Assembly (NCBI GenBank): GCA_023548195.1
Contig: JAJHZJ010000252.1
Coordinates: 124,001 to 188,000, forward strand
DNA length: 64,000 bases
Origin: Bettongia penicillata ogilbyi
Taxonomy: Eukaryota > Chordata > Mammalia > Diprotodontia > Potoroidae
Reading direction: 5' to 3'
Shown here: positions 21,041 to 31,659 of the stretch, piece by piece
How positions within the stretch are numbered: the stretch's first letter is position 1
Layout of the letters: every line of letters begins with the position of its first letter
Program-made: the position numbers and the translations under genes
The notes under the pieces: generated by a model
Told to the model about the DNA's origin: nothing
The model's database searches: none
What the model saw: the letters and a program-made list of their open reading frames with translations, nothing else

Positions 21041-22850
21041 ATTGGGTAACTTACTTCACTGCTTGTTATTTCCTTGGCAATTGTATTTATTCACCTTTTC
21101 TTTTCTTCTGTTCAAAATGTTTTCAAATCAAATATTGGTTTCCTGCCAGAATGCGTCAGATACTTCACCTGTATTGAAAATACATCATTTCAGTTGTTTT
21201 TGTTGATTAAGCTTAGGCTTGTAAAGTAGAGCCTTTTGGATGTGAGTGCTTTTGCTTTTTGGAATATACCGTTCTCTTTTATTCCATGGTGCTAATGGAT
21301 GAGTAATCTCCTTGTACAATTTGAATTTCCTTTCCTTTATTTAAAGTTCTACTCAGTTGTTCACCACTGAAATTGTTCAATTTAATCACTATCTGTCTTT
21401 GAATTGGAAGCATTTATTTTTCTGGAAACCGGTAGGTTGTTTCAAAAGACGTTTTGTTTTCTGGATTCGGAAGTTCTCTTGTATTATTTATTTCCTACAT
21501 TTTGATGTTTCTGTCATTTTTGTTTCTTGTCATATTCTATTGGGAGGTTTAGGATTTCTAAGCTGTTTCTGAACATTTGGGGTTTAACATTATTGGTTTG
21601 ACTTGAATAGAGAACTTGGTTCTTTCAGCACTGTTGTCTTCTACTTCTCTCCTGCCATATTTTCCTTCACTTCAGTATTTTTGCGTTCTAAATCTACTCA
21701 GCTGCTTTTCTCCATAGCTCCAATTTTTTTTCTGGTCTGCCAATTGAGTTTGTGTCACTACATTGCAAGCTATGACTCCTGACATGTTATTTTCTAATTT
21801 CTCCACTTGTGTATTCAATTTTTATTTTGAACGATTCCAGAACTGCTTTTTTGTTGTTTTTATTGTTTACACCTTATCCACCAGGATCTTGAGGTTCCAT
21901 AGAATATGATGTTGTTGTTTTTTTAGGCAGTAATTCACTTTCTATTGTCTTATAATATTTATTAAGAAAGCTTTGTAAATCTCTGGGGACTTAGTAATCT
22001 TCATTCCTCCTACTTTTTATGAGCCTCTATATTTGTGCTATGGCTTTTTACTGAAATGTCTCCCTTTTGAAATACAATTTTCCAACCTTTTTTCTCTTAT
22101 ATTCTCTTGTCACTGGCTTTTACTTCTCCCCTTTTTACCCACACCCACACAACTCAGGGCTGGACTGCAGAGCTTTCTGAGCTTCCTCTCATGATAGGGA
22201 TTTTAGATATCACCAGCATTCGTCCTTTACTTTGGCCCTGGAGGCACAGCACTGATCATATAGATATTGGACCCCTTTTCTTCAGATCCAGCATAGCTAG
22301 CTACTCAGGCTAGCCCCCTGCTCCTCACTAGACTCTCATCCTTTAATTCTCTGGTTGAACTTAATTAATGTCTGATGCTTTTTGAAAAGTTGGAGGAAGG
22401 AGCTAAGGGTGTTCTGGAGTATCTATAGCTTTTCTGACACCTAACCCAGTGGCACCCTATATAGAAACAACTCCCACATGGCTGGACAGAGTCAGTGCCA
22501 CCATTTGCTGTGGGTAGAGAACTGGAATTGAGTTGTGCTGAGAAATCTGTAGCAAGAGGAAATTCCAATGTTAGTCTCAGGTTTGGTTGGTTTGCACCTG
22601 TTTGTGAGGTCCTCTCTTTCTGTGGAGGATGATGGAAGAAGAAGGGTTGAATTAGTGCTTTAAAAATTACCATAAGGATTTTTACCTTATCAGAGTTCTC
22701 TCTGTTTTTCCCATGGATTCAATTTCAATTGCTCTACATCTGGCACATAATTTCTCTTTATGAGTGATTTTGAAAGTTAGCAGAGAGTAAGGAAAAAGGT
22801 CTAGTCTACCACCTTGCTGATCATATAACTCAGAAGAATCTCTAAGAGAT
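21041..22850 (-). mobile_element. probable antisense LINE 5' region (unknown family)
   Basis: About 1.8 kb whose reverse complement contains long semi-open stretches (for example around 21,100-21,580), broken by few stops. At 22,800-22,830 it contains 'agcaaggtggtagactaga', close to the 'agcaagatggccgactaga' start seen at L1-type 5' UTRs. Together with 19,496-20,734 it may be the 5' half of one LINE, split by the L1 tail at 20,735. No ORF1 RNA-binding motif is identified, so the call is weak. Confidence 0.4.
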
Positions 22851-23585
22851 TTTCTAAAGTCCAAGAAAAATCTGAGTGCTTTTCAATCTGAAAAACCCTC
22901 AGTTTATATAGTAATTGAACCTATGTAGAACTTTTTTTCAAAGCAGATAAAAAGTCATTCCCATGAAGTAACTCAAGGATGGGAATAACACGTCTTCTGG
23001 TCTAGAAAGCTAGAAAATTACCTTAGATGTTAGAAGGGTAAACAAGGTCTAAGTCTTATTTTAATTTGTAATTGTGCTAAGACATCTAGTTCCACATGAA
23101 TTATTTCCCTGAGCTCCCAGAAGAGGAAGCACATGATTGTTTAAGGGTAACAATGGAGCTAGAGAGCTGGCTATTGGCCATTTGAACTGCCACAAGAGAC
23201 TTCTCTGGGATTTAATTTATGCAGCCCTGACAATCTTCTCCCTCCTAGGGAGCTTCGGCCATTCACCTTCTGCCATACCTATTCACAGAAGCATTGTAAA
23301 CTGTTGGCAGGTGCATCATCACTAATGCATTAGAAATGGTATCCAAAGCCAGGAAAGAGGAGGAACAGGACAGAGAATAAGTTGTGGGAAGAATGCAGAA
23401 TGAAGTAAAAGATTAGGATTTTGCACAAACCATCAGAGCTTGATTTTCCAGAAATGTTGCTAACACATGTGGAGGTTATTCTTAGAAACTGCTGATGTTT
23501 ATATTAAAAGGAAAGCCTGCTTTCCCCTCTCTGACCACAATCTCCTTAATTCCACCTCAATTCAATTCCACAAACATTTGCATTA
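22851..23585. other. unassigned stretch
   Basis: No repeat, exon or RNA is recognised. Confidence 0.5.
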
Positions 23586-23589
23586 AAAG

Positions 23590-23750
23590 TAATTCAGATT
23601 TTAAGGTTCTTCAGATTTTGTAAAGCAGTTTTTCTCACAATAATCCTATGTGATGTCAGTATCATTATCTTCATTTTTATAAATGATGAACCTGGAACTA
23701 TGAAAAGTTAAGTGACCTAACTCGAATGTCATTTCATTGCACTCTTAGAT
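23590..23750 (-). mobile_element. MIR-type SINE fragment
   Basis: Antisense MIR-like: 'gattttgtaaagcagttttt', 'tgatgtcagtatcattatct', 'ttataaatgatgaacctgga', 'aaaagttaagtgacctaact'. Confidence 0.65.
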
Positions 23751-24490
23751 CTCACGTATCACTTACTATTACACTTTCCATGTCCATCTTGACCTTGTTC
23801 TAGGTACCTTTTATCCTCGATGAAGAGGACTTTGTTATTCTGGCACTGATGATATCTCACTCCAAAAGTTTAAAATCCTTCATTGCCTCTTGCTAAGTAG
23901 AACTTTGTTGAGGTATTGATTGAGTCTCCTTTTATAAGAGAGTAACTCTTCCAAAACTGAGTACTTCTCTAGAGCATTGGTATATCTCATTAACAAGAGA
24001 GGACATCCTTGTACAAAGTTAACTCGTTGTCAAGGAGTGAATTGCACGACATTGAAGACAATTGACCGATTCCTGGTTATTTCATATGTGAGGGCCACAT
24101 CTTTAGATTTGGTCTTTACAAAAAAAAAGGGGAGAAAGAGAAAACAAGAGTGGGAGGTTGTAAAAAGAGAAATTGATTAAACACACATGGACTCCTCAGG
24201 TTACCTGCAAAGAAGTCTGCAGTCACAGCATCCCAGAAGTAGCTGCAGACAGAGGCCACAGTAAAGCACTGAAGGGTCAAGAAAGGAAGTGCACAGAGAA
24301 AAACTATCCCATCAGAGAACCAAATGAGAGCTGTAGCCAAAGAAAACTAATATTGAGGAATAAATGCAAACTTTTTCTCTTATTGGTTTGGTGAGTTACT
24401 CAGTGGTTCTCCACTGATCCCAAATGATTTCCTTTATGAGAATGGGAATAGTTCTGGAAGCCTTGAGTCCCTGAGGAAGGTGAAATTCAC
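23751..24490. other. unassigned stretch
   Basis: Nothing is recognised. The overlapping frames at 23,977-24,394 are not conserved-looking. Confidence 0.5.
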
Positions 24491-24492
24491 CA

Positions 24493-24740
24493 GGGTGGTG
24501 GTGGTGGTGGTAATGCTGATAGCATTACACTAAGCTAAGTGCTTTTAAATCTCATTGGATCCTGACAACAACCCTGAGATGTAGGTGCTATTACTATCCC
24601 CATTTTGCAGATAGGGAAACTGAAGCAGACAGGAGTTAGGTGACTTGCCTAGAGTTACACAGTTATTAAGAATCTTTGAACTTGGGTCTGCAGGATGAAT
24701 GATCTGTGCACTGTGCCACTTAGCTGCTGTCTGTAGGTTC
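24493..24740 (-). mobile_element. MIR/THER CORE-SINE with (GGT)n
   Basis: A short (GGT)n run (24,495-24,512) borders an antisense CORE-SINE: 'ctaagctaagtgcttttaaa', 'ccccattttgcagataggga', 'gttaggtgacttgcctagag', 'ttgaacttgggtctgcagga', and the head 'cactgtgccacttagctgct'. Confidence 0.85.
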
Positions 24741-25005
24741 AAGTGTATGTCCTCTGCACTTTTGAGCAGGTTAAATACTGCCTGTCCTATATTTGATATC
24801 CTTTCATTAGCTTGAGCATCAAGGCTACTAGCCCTTTTCCTTTTGTTGTGGCAGTCTAGACATGAGCCAAATCTTCGCATTTCTAGGGATAATCATGTTT
24901 GGGGATGCCAGTCAAAGAGTCACTCCAGATGAAAATTAATCCATATAAACCCAGAGTTTTTATTCTGGGACATGGGTTACACCTATAACAATCTACATTG
25001 TGATA
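24741..25005. other. unassigned stretch
   Basis: No recognisable element. Confidence 0.5.
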
Positions 25006-25006
25006 A

Positions 25007-25426
25007 CTGTATTTCACCTCATAATTGTCACAGATTTTATGCCAAATTTTTTTTGCAAAAACATGGGGTGAGGTGGTCCCATTATGTGAAGCTTTTTTTA
25101 AAATTGTGCCAGTATTACTTAAAAATCATTTCTTACTAAACTATCTTTGATGCAAAATGAGGATGCACAGAATGCTTGTGAATATTGAATGCAGACAATG
25201 CATGTACACTGAGAATTTTAGACTCACAGCCCACAATGTGTGAGAGATAAATGCATATCCATATGACACTGGTGAATGCGTTCCTATTCTGTTTACCTTT
25301 CAAGCAGCATGATGAACAGAATTATACTATGCAACGGTTGTGCGATGAAAAATTATAAATCAATTTTTGGTCTGAAAAAAAGATGTAATGATTATGCAGT
25401 GGCAATGATTACATGGTGAAATACAG
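25007..25426. mobile_element. 420-bp TIR element (DNA transposon MITE)
   Basis: Ends are inverted copies of CTGTATTTCACC (25,007-25,018 and reversed at 25,415-25,426). Weaker complementarity runs inward: 'taattgtcac' on the left and, reversed, 'taatcattgc' on the right. A TA follows the right end; the left flank is AA. The size, lack of coding sequence and ends suggest a non-autonomous mariner/Tigger-like or other cut-and-paste element. Family is not identified. Confidence 0.6.
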
Positions 25427-25543
25427 TATTTGTGTTTGTCTCTTTTTCCTACCTATAAACTCCATTCAGAAAACTTAGCTTGTCTAACAGTGTTTTGTTT
25501 TGCTGTTTAATCTATTAACAATGCCTATTACAGTGCCCTACAT

Positions 25544-25675
25544 CAGGAGTGTCAGTCTTGCTGCAAAATTCCTGAGTGCTGCTTGAACCACACTGAAATA
25601 TTGAGAACTAACAAAATTAAATCAACGTAGATAATGTTAATTTGTGGTTTTCTAAATCAATATGTGGCCTGAAGG
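25544..25675 (+). mobile_element. hAT-type MITE fragment
   Basis: Left end 'caggagtgtcagtcttgctg', close to the hAT-style CAGGGGTGTCAAACTCG start, followed by 'gagtgctgcttgaaccacac', 'agataatgttaatttgtggt', 'tttctaaatcaatatgtgg' and 'cctga'. The right terminus is missing or decayed. Confidence 0.65.
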
Positions 25676-26044
25676 AGTTAAAAACATGTTTTTTAGATTA
25701 AGAGAATGAATGAAGTTGAAGGGGAATGAACTCAAGAGATATTGTGGAGTTGTCATTCACAGGACTTGGCAAATGATGAGATGTTGAGGAAGGGGGATAA
25801 GAATGAGGGACGTCTGAGATCTTGGACCTACATTATCTGTCCCTCTTCTTTGTGCCAACTGAGTCTGTTCTTGATCTTCTAGATGCCCATACCTCCTTAG
25901 GTCCTTAATCTCCCAATCTAGTAGTTCCCACCAAGTTTCATTGACCATTTCAATGAGGCTGCTATTAGCACCCTAAAATCCCTCACCTTCTTGACCAACC
26001 TGATTTGATCCATTCATAGTTCATATTATCTTGGCTCAGCTCAG
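25676..26044. other. unassigned stretch
   Basis: Nothing is recognised. The frame at 25,757-25,948 has no motif. Confidence 0.45.
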
Positions 26045-26312
26045 TCAACAAGATGACGAGAGCACTGGGCCTGGGCTCAGGAAGATTTGAGGTCAAATCC
26101 AGCCTCAAATGCTTATTAGCTATGTGACCCTGGACAAGTCATGTAACCTCTTTCTGCCTCAGTTTCCTCAACTTGAAAATTGGGATAATAATGGCACCTA
26201 TCTCACAGGGTGGTTGTGAGGATAAAATCAAATAATATGCATAAATGACTTAGCAAACATAGTTACCAGGTGGATAGTTGGTACTTAATAAATGTTTGTT
26301 CTCTCCCTTCCT
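26045..26312 (+). mobile_element. THER-type CORE-SINE, full length
   Basis: Sense: head 'gatgacgagagcactgggcc', 'gaggtcaaatccagcctcaa', 'agctatgtgaccctggacaa', CORE 'ctgcctcagtttcctcaact', 'gataataatggcacctatct', and L2-type tail 'ggtacttaataaatgtttgt'. Confidence 0.88.
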
Positions 26313-26339
26313 GCCACCAAGTGGACTGTCCCTGCTGCT

Positions 26340-26584
26340 TTCAGTTTTGTTTTTTTTTTTCAGTCATGTCCAATGCCCCATGACCCCATTTGGTGTTGTT
26401 TCTAGAATGGTTTGCCATTTCCTTCTCCAGCCCATCTTACAATTGAGGGAAAAAAGGGTAAACAGGGTTGAGTGGCTTGCCCACGGTCACACAGCTGGTG
26501 TCTAAAACTAGATTTGAACTCAAGAAGATGGGTCTGCCTAACTCTAGGCTTGGCATTCTATCCACTATGCCAGCTAACTGCCCA
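26340..26584 (-). mobile_element. MAR1-type CORE-SINE with target duplication
   Basis: Antisense MAR1: tail 'catgaccccatttggtgttg', 'ggtttgccatttccttctcc', CORE 'cttgcccacggtcacacagc', 'agatttgaactcaagaagat', head 'ctatccactatgccagctaa'. Flanks 'tccctgctgct' (26,329-26,339) and 'tccctgatgct' (26,585-26,595) differ by one base. L2-like sequence surrounds it. Confidence 0.88.
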
Positions 26585-26595
26585 TCCCTGATGCT

Positions 26596-26878
26596 AGCAA
26601 TCCTTTTGTACTTCACTAATTGCCTTCCTAATTGTCTCCATGGAGGGTGTTTCAAACTCTCTTAAACTCTTTGATTCATTTGCACATCTACCCATCTGAG
26701 CTCCATCACTGTTAAACTTGCCTTTCTTGCCATGGGCTACCTCATAGGATGCCTACCAGTTGCCTAAAATATAAACTTTAAACAGCTTCTCCTGATGTTA
26801 AAAGGGGCTTTCACAATCTCACACAATTGCACCGTAACTTTAATCTTATCTTTTCCCCTCCTTAACCTGAGAGAGTGA
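26596..26878 (+). mobile_element. L2 fragment
   Basis: Sense L2-like: 'aaatataaactttaaacagc', 'gttaaaaggggctttcacaa', 'tctcacacaattgcaccgta'. These fit 'aaatacaaactcctcagcc' and 'aggccctccacaatc' of the L2 3' region. Confidence 0.55.
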
Positions 26879-26893
26879 CATGCTCCTTTTGGA

Positions 26894-28586
26894 TTTTTCA
26901 ATTTATTTTCTTTTTTATTAATTAATTTTTAGTTTTCAACATGCATTTCCACAAGATTTTGAGTTCCAAATTTTCTCCCCATCTGTCCCTGCCACCTCAC
27001 CCCCTAGATGGCATGCATTCTGATTACCCCTTTCCCTAGTTTGCCCTCCTTTTTATTACCCTCCCCCCATCCCCTTTACTTTCTTGTAGGGCAAGATAGA
27101 TTTCTATACTCTATTGCCTATATATCTTATTTTCCAGTTGCATGCAAAAACAATCTTCAACATTTATTTTCAAAGCCTCAAGTTCCAAATTCTGCCCCTC
27201 CATCCTCTCCACCTACTATCACCAAGAAGGCAAGAAATTCAATATAGGTTACACATGTATAGTTATGCAAAAACACTTCCATAATAGCCATGTTGCAAAA
27301 GATTAACTATATTTCACTCCATCCTATCCTGCCCCCAACTTAATTCCATTTTCTCCTTTGACCCAGTCCTTTTTCAAAAGTGTTTGCTTCTAACAATCCC
27401 CTCCCTTAATCTACCCTCCTTTCTATCTTCCTCCCCTTTATTCCCTTCCCCCTCACTTTCCTGTAGGGTAAAATACCCAATTGACTGTATATGTTATTCC
27501 CTCCTTAAACCAAATCCAGTAAGATTAAGGTTCACTCATTCCCTCTCACCTACTCTCTCTTCCCCTCTATTGTGAAACCTTTTTCTTACCTCTTTTATGT
27601 AAGATAATTTACCCCATTCTATCTCCCCTTTTCTCCTTCTCCCAATATATTCCTCTCACCCCTTGACTTGACTTGACTTTGTTTTTTAGATGGCATCCCT
27701 TCATATTCAGCTCACTCTGTGCTATCTATCCATCAATCTATTTATATATTTATCTATCTATATCTACCTATATATACATATATACATACATACACATACA
27801 TATACATACATATATGTTTCCTCAACTACCCTCATACTGAGAAAGGTCTCTCATGAGTTACAAATATCATCTTTCCATCTAGGAATATAAAAAGTTCAAC
27901 TTTAATAAGTCCCTTATGATTTCTCTCTCCTGTTTACCTTTTCATGCTTCTCTTGATTCTTGTATTTGAAAGTCAAATTTTTTTCAGCTCTGGTATTTTC
28001 AATAAGAGTGCTTGGACATCCTTTATTTCACTGAATATTCATTTTCCCCCCTGAAGTATTATACTCAGTTTTGTCGGGTAGGTGATTCTTGGTTTTAATC
28101 CTATCTCTATTGACCTCTGGAATATCATTTTCCAAACCCTCTGACTCCTGAGTGTAGATGGTGTTAAATCTTATGTTATCCTGATTGTGTTTCCACAATA
28201 CTTGAATTGTTTCTTTCTGGCTGCTTGTAATATTTTTTCCTTGACCTAGGAACTCTGAAATTTGGCTATAATATTCCTAGGAGTTTTCCTTTTGGAATCC
28301 CTTTCAGGAGGTCATCAGTGGATTCTTTCCATTTCTATTTTTACCCTATGGTTCTAGAATATCAGGCAGTTTTCCTTGATAATTTCTTGAAAGATTATGA
28401 CTGGGCTCTTTTTTTTGATCATGGCTTTCAGGTAGTCCAATAATTTTTAAATTCTCTCTCCATGATCTATTTTCCAGGCCAGTGGTTTTTCTAGTGAATA
28501 TTTCACATTGCCTTCTATTTCTTCATTCTTTTGGTTCTATTTTATAATTTCTTGATTTCTCATAAAGTCATTAGCTTCCATTTGAG
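26894..28586 (-). mobile_element. HAL1-like (ORF2-less L1) element, 5'-truncated
   Basis: Collinear along its length with 31,660-33,225, the complete copy of the same family. It has the 3' UTR at 26,894-27,700 (polypurine on the minus strand) and the end of ORF1 at about 27,940-28,580. It is flanked by 'catgctccttttgga' (26,879-26,893) and 'catgctcctttttgga' (28,587-28,602), a 15-bp target duplication with one extra T. A TATC/TATA microsatellite (27,715-27,820) lies inside. It runs from ORF1 directly into the 3' UTR, with no ORF2. Confidence 0.82.
27715..27820. repeat. TATC/TACA microsatellite inside HAL1-like copy
   Basis: Interleaved TATC, TATA and CATA short tandem units. Absent at the matching position of the copy at 31,660-34,214, where only 'ctatatgtacataatc' is present, so it expanded after insertion. 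Confidence 0.9.
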
Positions 28587-28602
28587 CATGCTCCTTTTTG
28601 GA

Positions 28603-28860
28603 AGCAGAAGCAATCAACCAAAAAGCAAAAAAAAAAAAAAAAAAACCCTGTATTCTTCTCCTGAAGGTCTGAGTATAAGGTTAATCAGGAGGATAGGAAG
28701 TAGTAGCACTGAGAACCCAATCAAAAATTCTAATAATTCTTCTGTTGAGGTTTCTTCCTGCAAAAGAGAAGTGATATAACAAGAAGAGGAGACACTCACC
28801 TGATATTCCACTATCTGACCATAATCTACTTTTTTCCAGCCTAAACTCTTCCTTTTATGA
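28603..28860. other. poly(A) tract and unassigned sequence
   Basis: A 20-base A run at about 28,627-28,646 is followed by unrecognised sequence. The A run is not matched with a retroelement body I can name. Confidence 0.5.
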
Positions 28861-28964
28861 ATCATCTACTCTAGCCAGGCAGTTCTTCTAACCAAATGCA
28901 TTACTCAAACTTTCCAATCTCTGTCCCTTGACTTGTACTCTCTCTCCCACTTAGGCTAACATTT

Positions 28965-29170
28965 CCCTAGAATCTCAGAATTGGAAGAAACTTCAGAGAC
29001 CATCTCATCCAAGTTATATTTATACAGTATCTCCAATCAGTATTCATCCACCCTTCACTTCAAGACCTAGTTTGCTAAGGAGGAACACTTCTACTGTCCA
29101 AGTTAGACCATTCCACTTTGACCAGCACTGTTTGTTAGAGAGTTTTTTTCTTTACATTCAAATCTGGATT
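28965..29170 (-). mobile_element. L3/CR1 LINE fragment
   Basis: Antisense L3: 'gaatctcagaattggaagaa', 'cttcagagaccatctcatcc', 'cacttcaagacctagtttgc', 'gaccattccactttgacca', 'gcactgtttgttagagagtt'. The order is that of the reversed CR1/L3 3' end. Confidence 0.8.
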
Positions 29171-29715
29171 AATAGAAGATAAATGTCAAGTCTTTCAAAA
29201 CTCAGTTTCAAAAGTGGGGCAGATGTGGCATAGCAGCAATTAATTCATCAGGGAATGAAAAAAGATCTGGGTGTTTTAGTGGACTTCAATTTTAATATGT
29301 GGACACTGTAATAAGGCTAGTCCAATACTGAGCTGCATTAAGAGAGTCAGAGCTTCCAGGAATAAAAAGGTAATAGTCCTGCTGCAACCTGACCAAGGCA
29401 CACTGAAGGTGAATTATTGGGTCTAGGTTTGGTTACCACATGTTAGGAAGGATATTTACAATTTGGAGAGTATCTATAGGGTCACAACAAAGATGGCGAA
29501 GAACTAAGACTCCTTCTCATATGAGGGTCAGTTGAAGGAACTAGGGGAATTTATCCTGGAAAAGAAAGATGGAACATAATAGCTATCTTCAAATATTTTC
29601 ATGAAAGAGCAGTTAGACTTGTTTGGTCTGGCTCAGAGAACAAAACTAGAAACAAGAAGTTAAAGAGGCAAACAGGCTTCCTATAAGCGGGGAAAGCACT
29701 GTCTAATTATTACAG
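29171..29715 (+). mobile_element. L3/CR1 LINE fragment
   Basis: Sense L3: 'gggtctaggtttggttacca', 'catgttaggaaggatattta', 'gagagtatctatagggtcac', 'gtcagttgaaggaactaggg', 'gaatttatcctggaaaagaa', 'tagctatcttcaaatatttt'. A head-to-head partner of the preceding antisense L3 fragment. Confidence 0.75.
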
Positions 29716-30029
29716 CAGCAGTTCTCAAATTTTTTTGGTCTCAAGAACTCTACACTTTAAAATTATCCAAGATCCTTCCCCTGCATATTATTGGTTATCA
29801 AGTTACCATTTTGGAAAGGAAAACATCTTAGTGTTATTGCAAGAATAATTTTGAGCTCAATATGTCTTGAGCAATGCTGAGGATTCCCTTACTTTGAACA
29901 CCACATAATTACAGCAATATTGAAGTAAAATGAGATGTCTCTAGGAGTACTGAATTCCCTGGGCAAAGGATGTAATGGCCACTCATTGAGTATGCTGAAG
30001 ATGGAGTTATTTTTTCAGTTACACTACAG
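29716..30029. other. unassigned stretch
   Basis: No recognised element. Confidence 0.45.
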
Positions 30030-30245
30030 GGCCAATGAGGTGGCATCAACCCTAAAATTCTATAATTCTCTTTTTCTATAAATTCCATGTCATTTCTAGT
30101 TTTGGCCTCCAGGGCAAAGCAAAACAGGTCTAATCCATGTTATATAGGACAGTTCTTCAAATATTTGAAGACAGGTATCTCCCTCCGACATCTTCCCTTC
30201 TTTAAGTTAAAAAGTTTCATTTCCTTTGGTCCTTAGTGAACAAGA
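30030..30245 (-). mobile_element. L3/CR1 LINE fragment
   Basis: Antisense L3: 'aaattctataattctctttt', 'ccagggcaaagcaaaacagg', 'tcttcaaatatttgaagaca', 'ggtatctccctccgacatct'. Confidence 0.65.
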
Positions 30246-30600
30246 AGTAGAAGCCAGTCTGGTAATGGATAAATTATACAGTTTATGCTTGTGAAGGCCC
30301 TCACCAGCCTGGTGACCAGTGGGGCACTGGAATGAGCTCAGAACCAGTTTGCAAGAGTTGATTGTTAAATTTTAATGAACATTCACAGTTCAGAAATCTG
30401 CAAATACTACAAATCAAGGCTTCACTTATTGTTTTGTTGATAGTCTAGACATTAAGAAAGGGATAGAGAAAATGTAAATAATGCAGATTAAACTTCCACA
30501 TGTGTTTTTCTGAAGGGCCATTTGTCCAACATTTACCAGCATACCTCTGTTGATTGCTCTCCTCTAAGTGATCTCCAGCATGTCAACATTATTTTTTCAA
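30246..30600. other. unassigned stretch
   Basis: Nothing is recognised. Confidence 0.5.
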
Positions 30601-30891
30601 GTTTGTTATTTATTTATTTTAACATTCTTTTTCTTTTGAGTTACAAATTCTCTCCCTACCAGCTATTGTGAAGACAAGAAATGTGACATTAGTTCAACAA
30701 GTGAAATCATGCAAAACATGTCTCCATACTAGTCATGTTGGGGGGGAAAATACAAGAAAACATTAAGTGGAAAAAAATGTATGCTTCAATCTGCATTCAG
30801 ATTCCATCAGTTCTTTCTCTGGAGGTGATAAACATTTTTTATAAAACCTTCAGAATTGTTTTGGATCACTGCATTCCTGAGAATAGCTAAG

Positions 30892-31092
30892 CAGAGGTGG
30901 GGAACCTGTGGCAAGAGGGCCATGTGTCACCCTCTAGATCCTCAAGTGCAGCCCTTTGAATGAATCCAAACTTCACAGAGCAAATCTCCTTAATACAAGG
31001 ATTTGCTCTGTGAATTTTGGATTCAATCAAAGAGCCACACTTGAGGACCTAGAGAGTCACATGTATCCTTAGGCTGCAGGTTTCCCACCCTG
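30892..31092. mobile_element. palindromic hAT MITE
   Basis: Starts 'cagaggtggggaacctgtgg' and ends with the inverted 'ccacctgcag'-like arm 'gcaggtttcccaccctg'. The two halves are near-complementary around 'ccttaatacaagg' at the centre (about 30,991-31,003), giving a roughly 200-bp foldback. CAG..CTG ends fit hAT. It disrupts L1 3' UTR sequence ('gaatagctaag' before; 'aggcattcaaaattgatc' after). An 8-bp duplication is not evident, perhaps because of a small flanking deletion. Confidence 0.8.
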
Positions 31093-31659
31093 AGGCATTC
31101 AAAATTGATCATCATGCAATATTGCTATGATCATATATGATGTTCTCCTAGTTTTGCTTACTTCATTTCGCATCAGTTCATATGTCTTCCCATATTTTTC
31201 TGAAAGCATCATGCTCATAATTTCTTATAGCATAATAGTATTCCATCACAATCATATACCACAATGTATTCAACCATTCTACAATTGATGGATATCCCTT
31301 TAATTTCCAATTCATTGCAAAACATTGCAAAAAGAGCTGGCATAAATATTTTTGTACAAATAGGTCCTTTTCCTTTTTCTCTGATCTTGTTAGGATTGAA
31401 TACCTAGTAGTGGCACTGTTAGATCAAAGGCTATGCACAGTTTGCTAGCCCTTTGGGCACAGTTTCAAATTACTCTCCAGAATTGTTGGATCAGTTCACA
31501 ATTCCACCAAGAGTGCATTAGTGTCCCAATTCTCCCACATCCCCTTTAATATTTGTCATTTTCTTTTTTTGTCATATTGGCCAATCTTATAGGTGTGAGG
31601 TTGTACCTCAGAGTAGTTGTACTGTGTATTTCTCTAATCAGTAGTGATGTAGAACATTT

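Noticed and set aside
22107..22313. 68-residue plus-strand frame in GC-richer DNA
   Set aside because: It is antisense to the presumed LINE 5' region and lacks splice sites or motifs.
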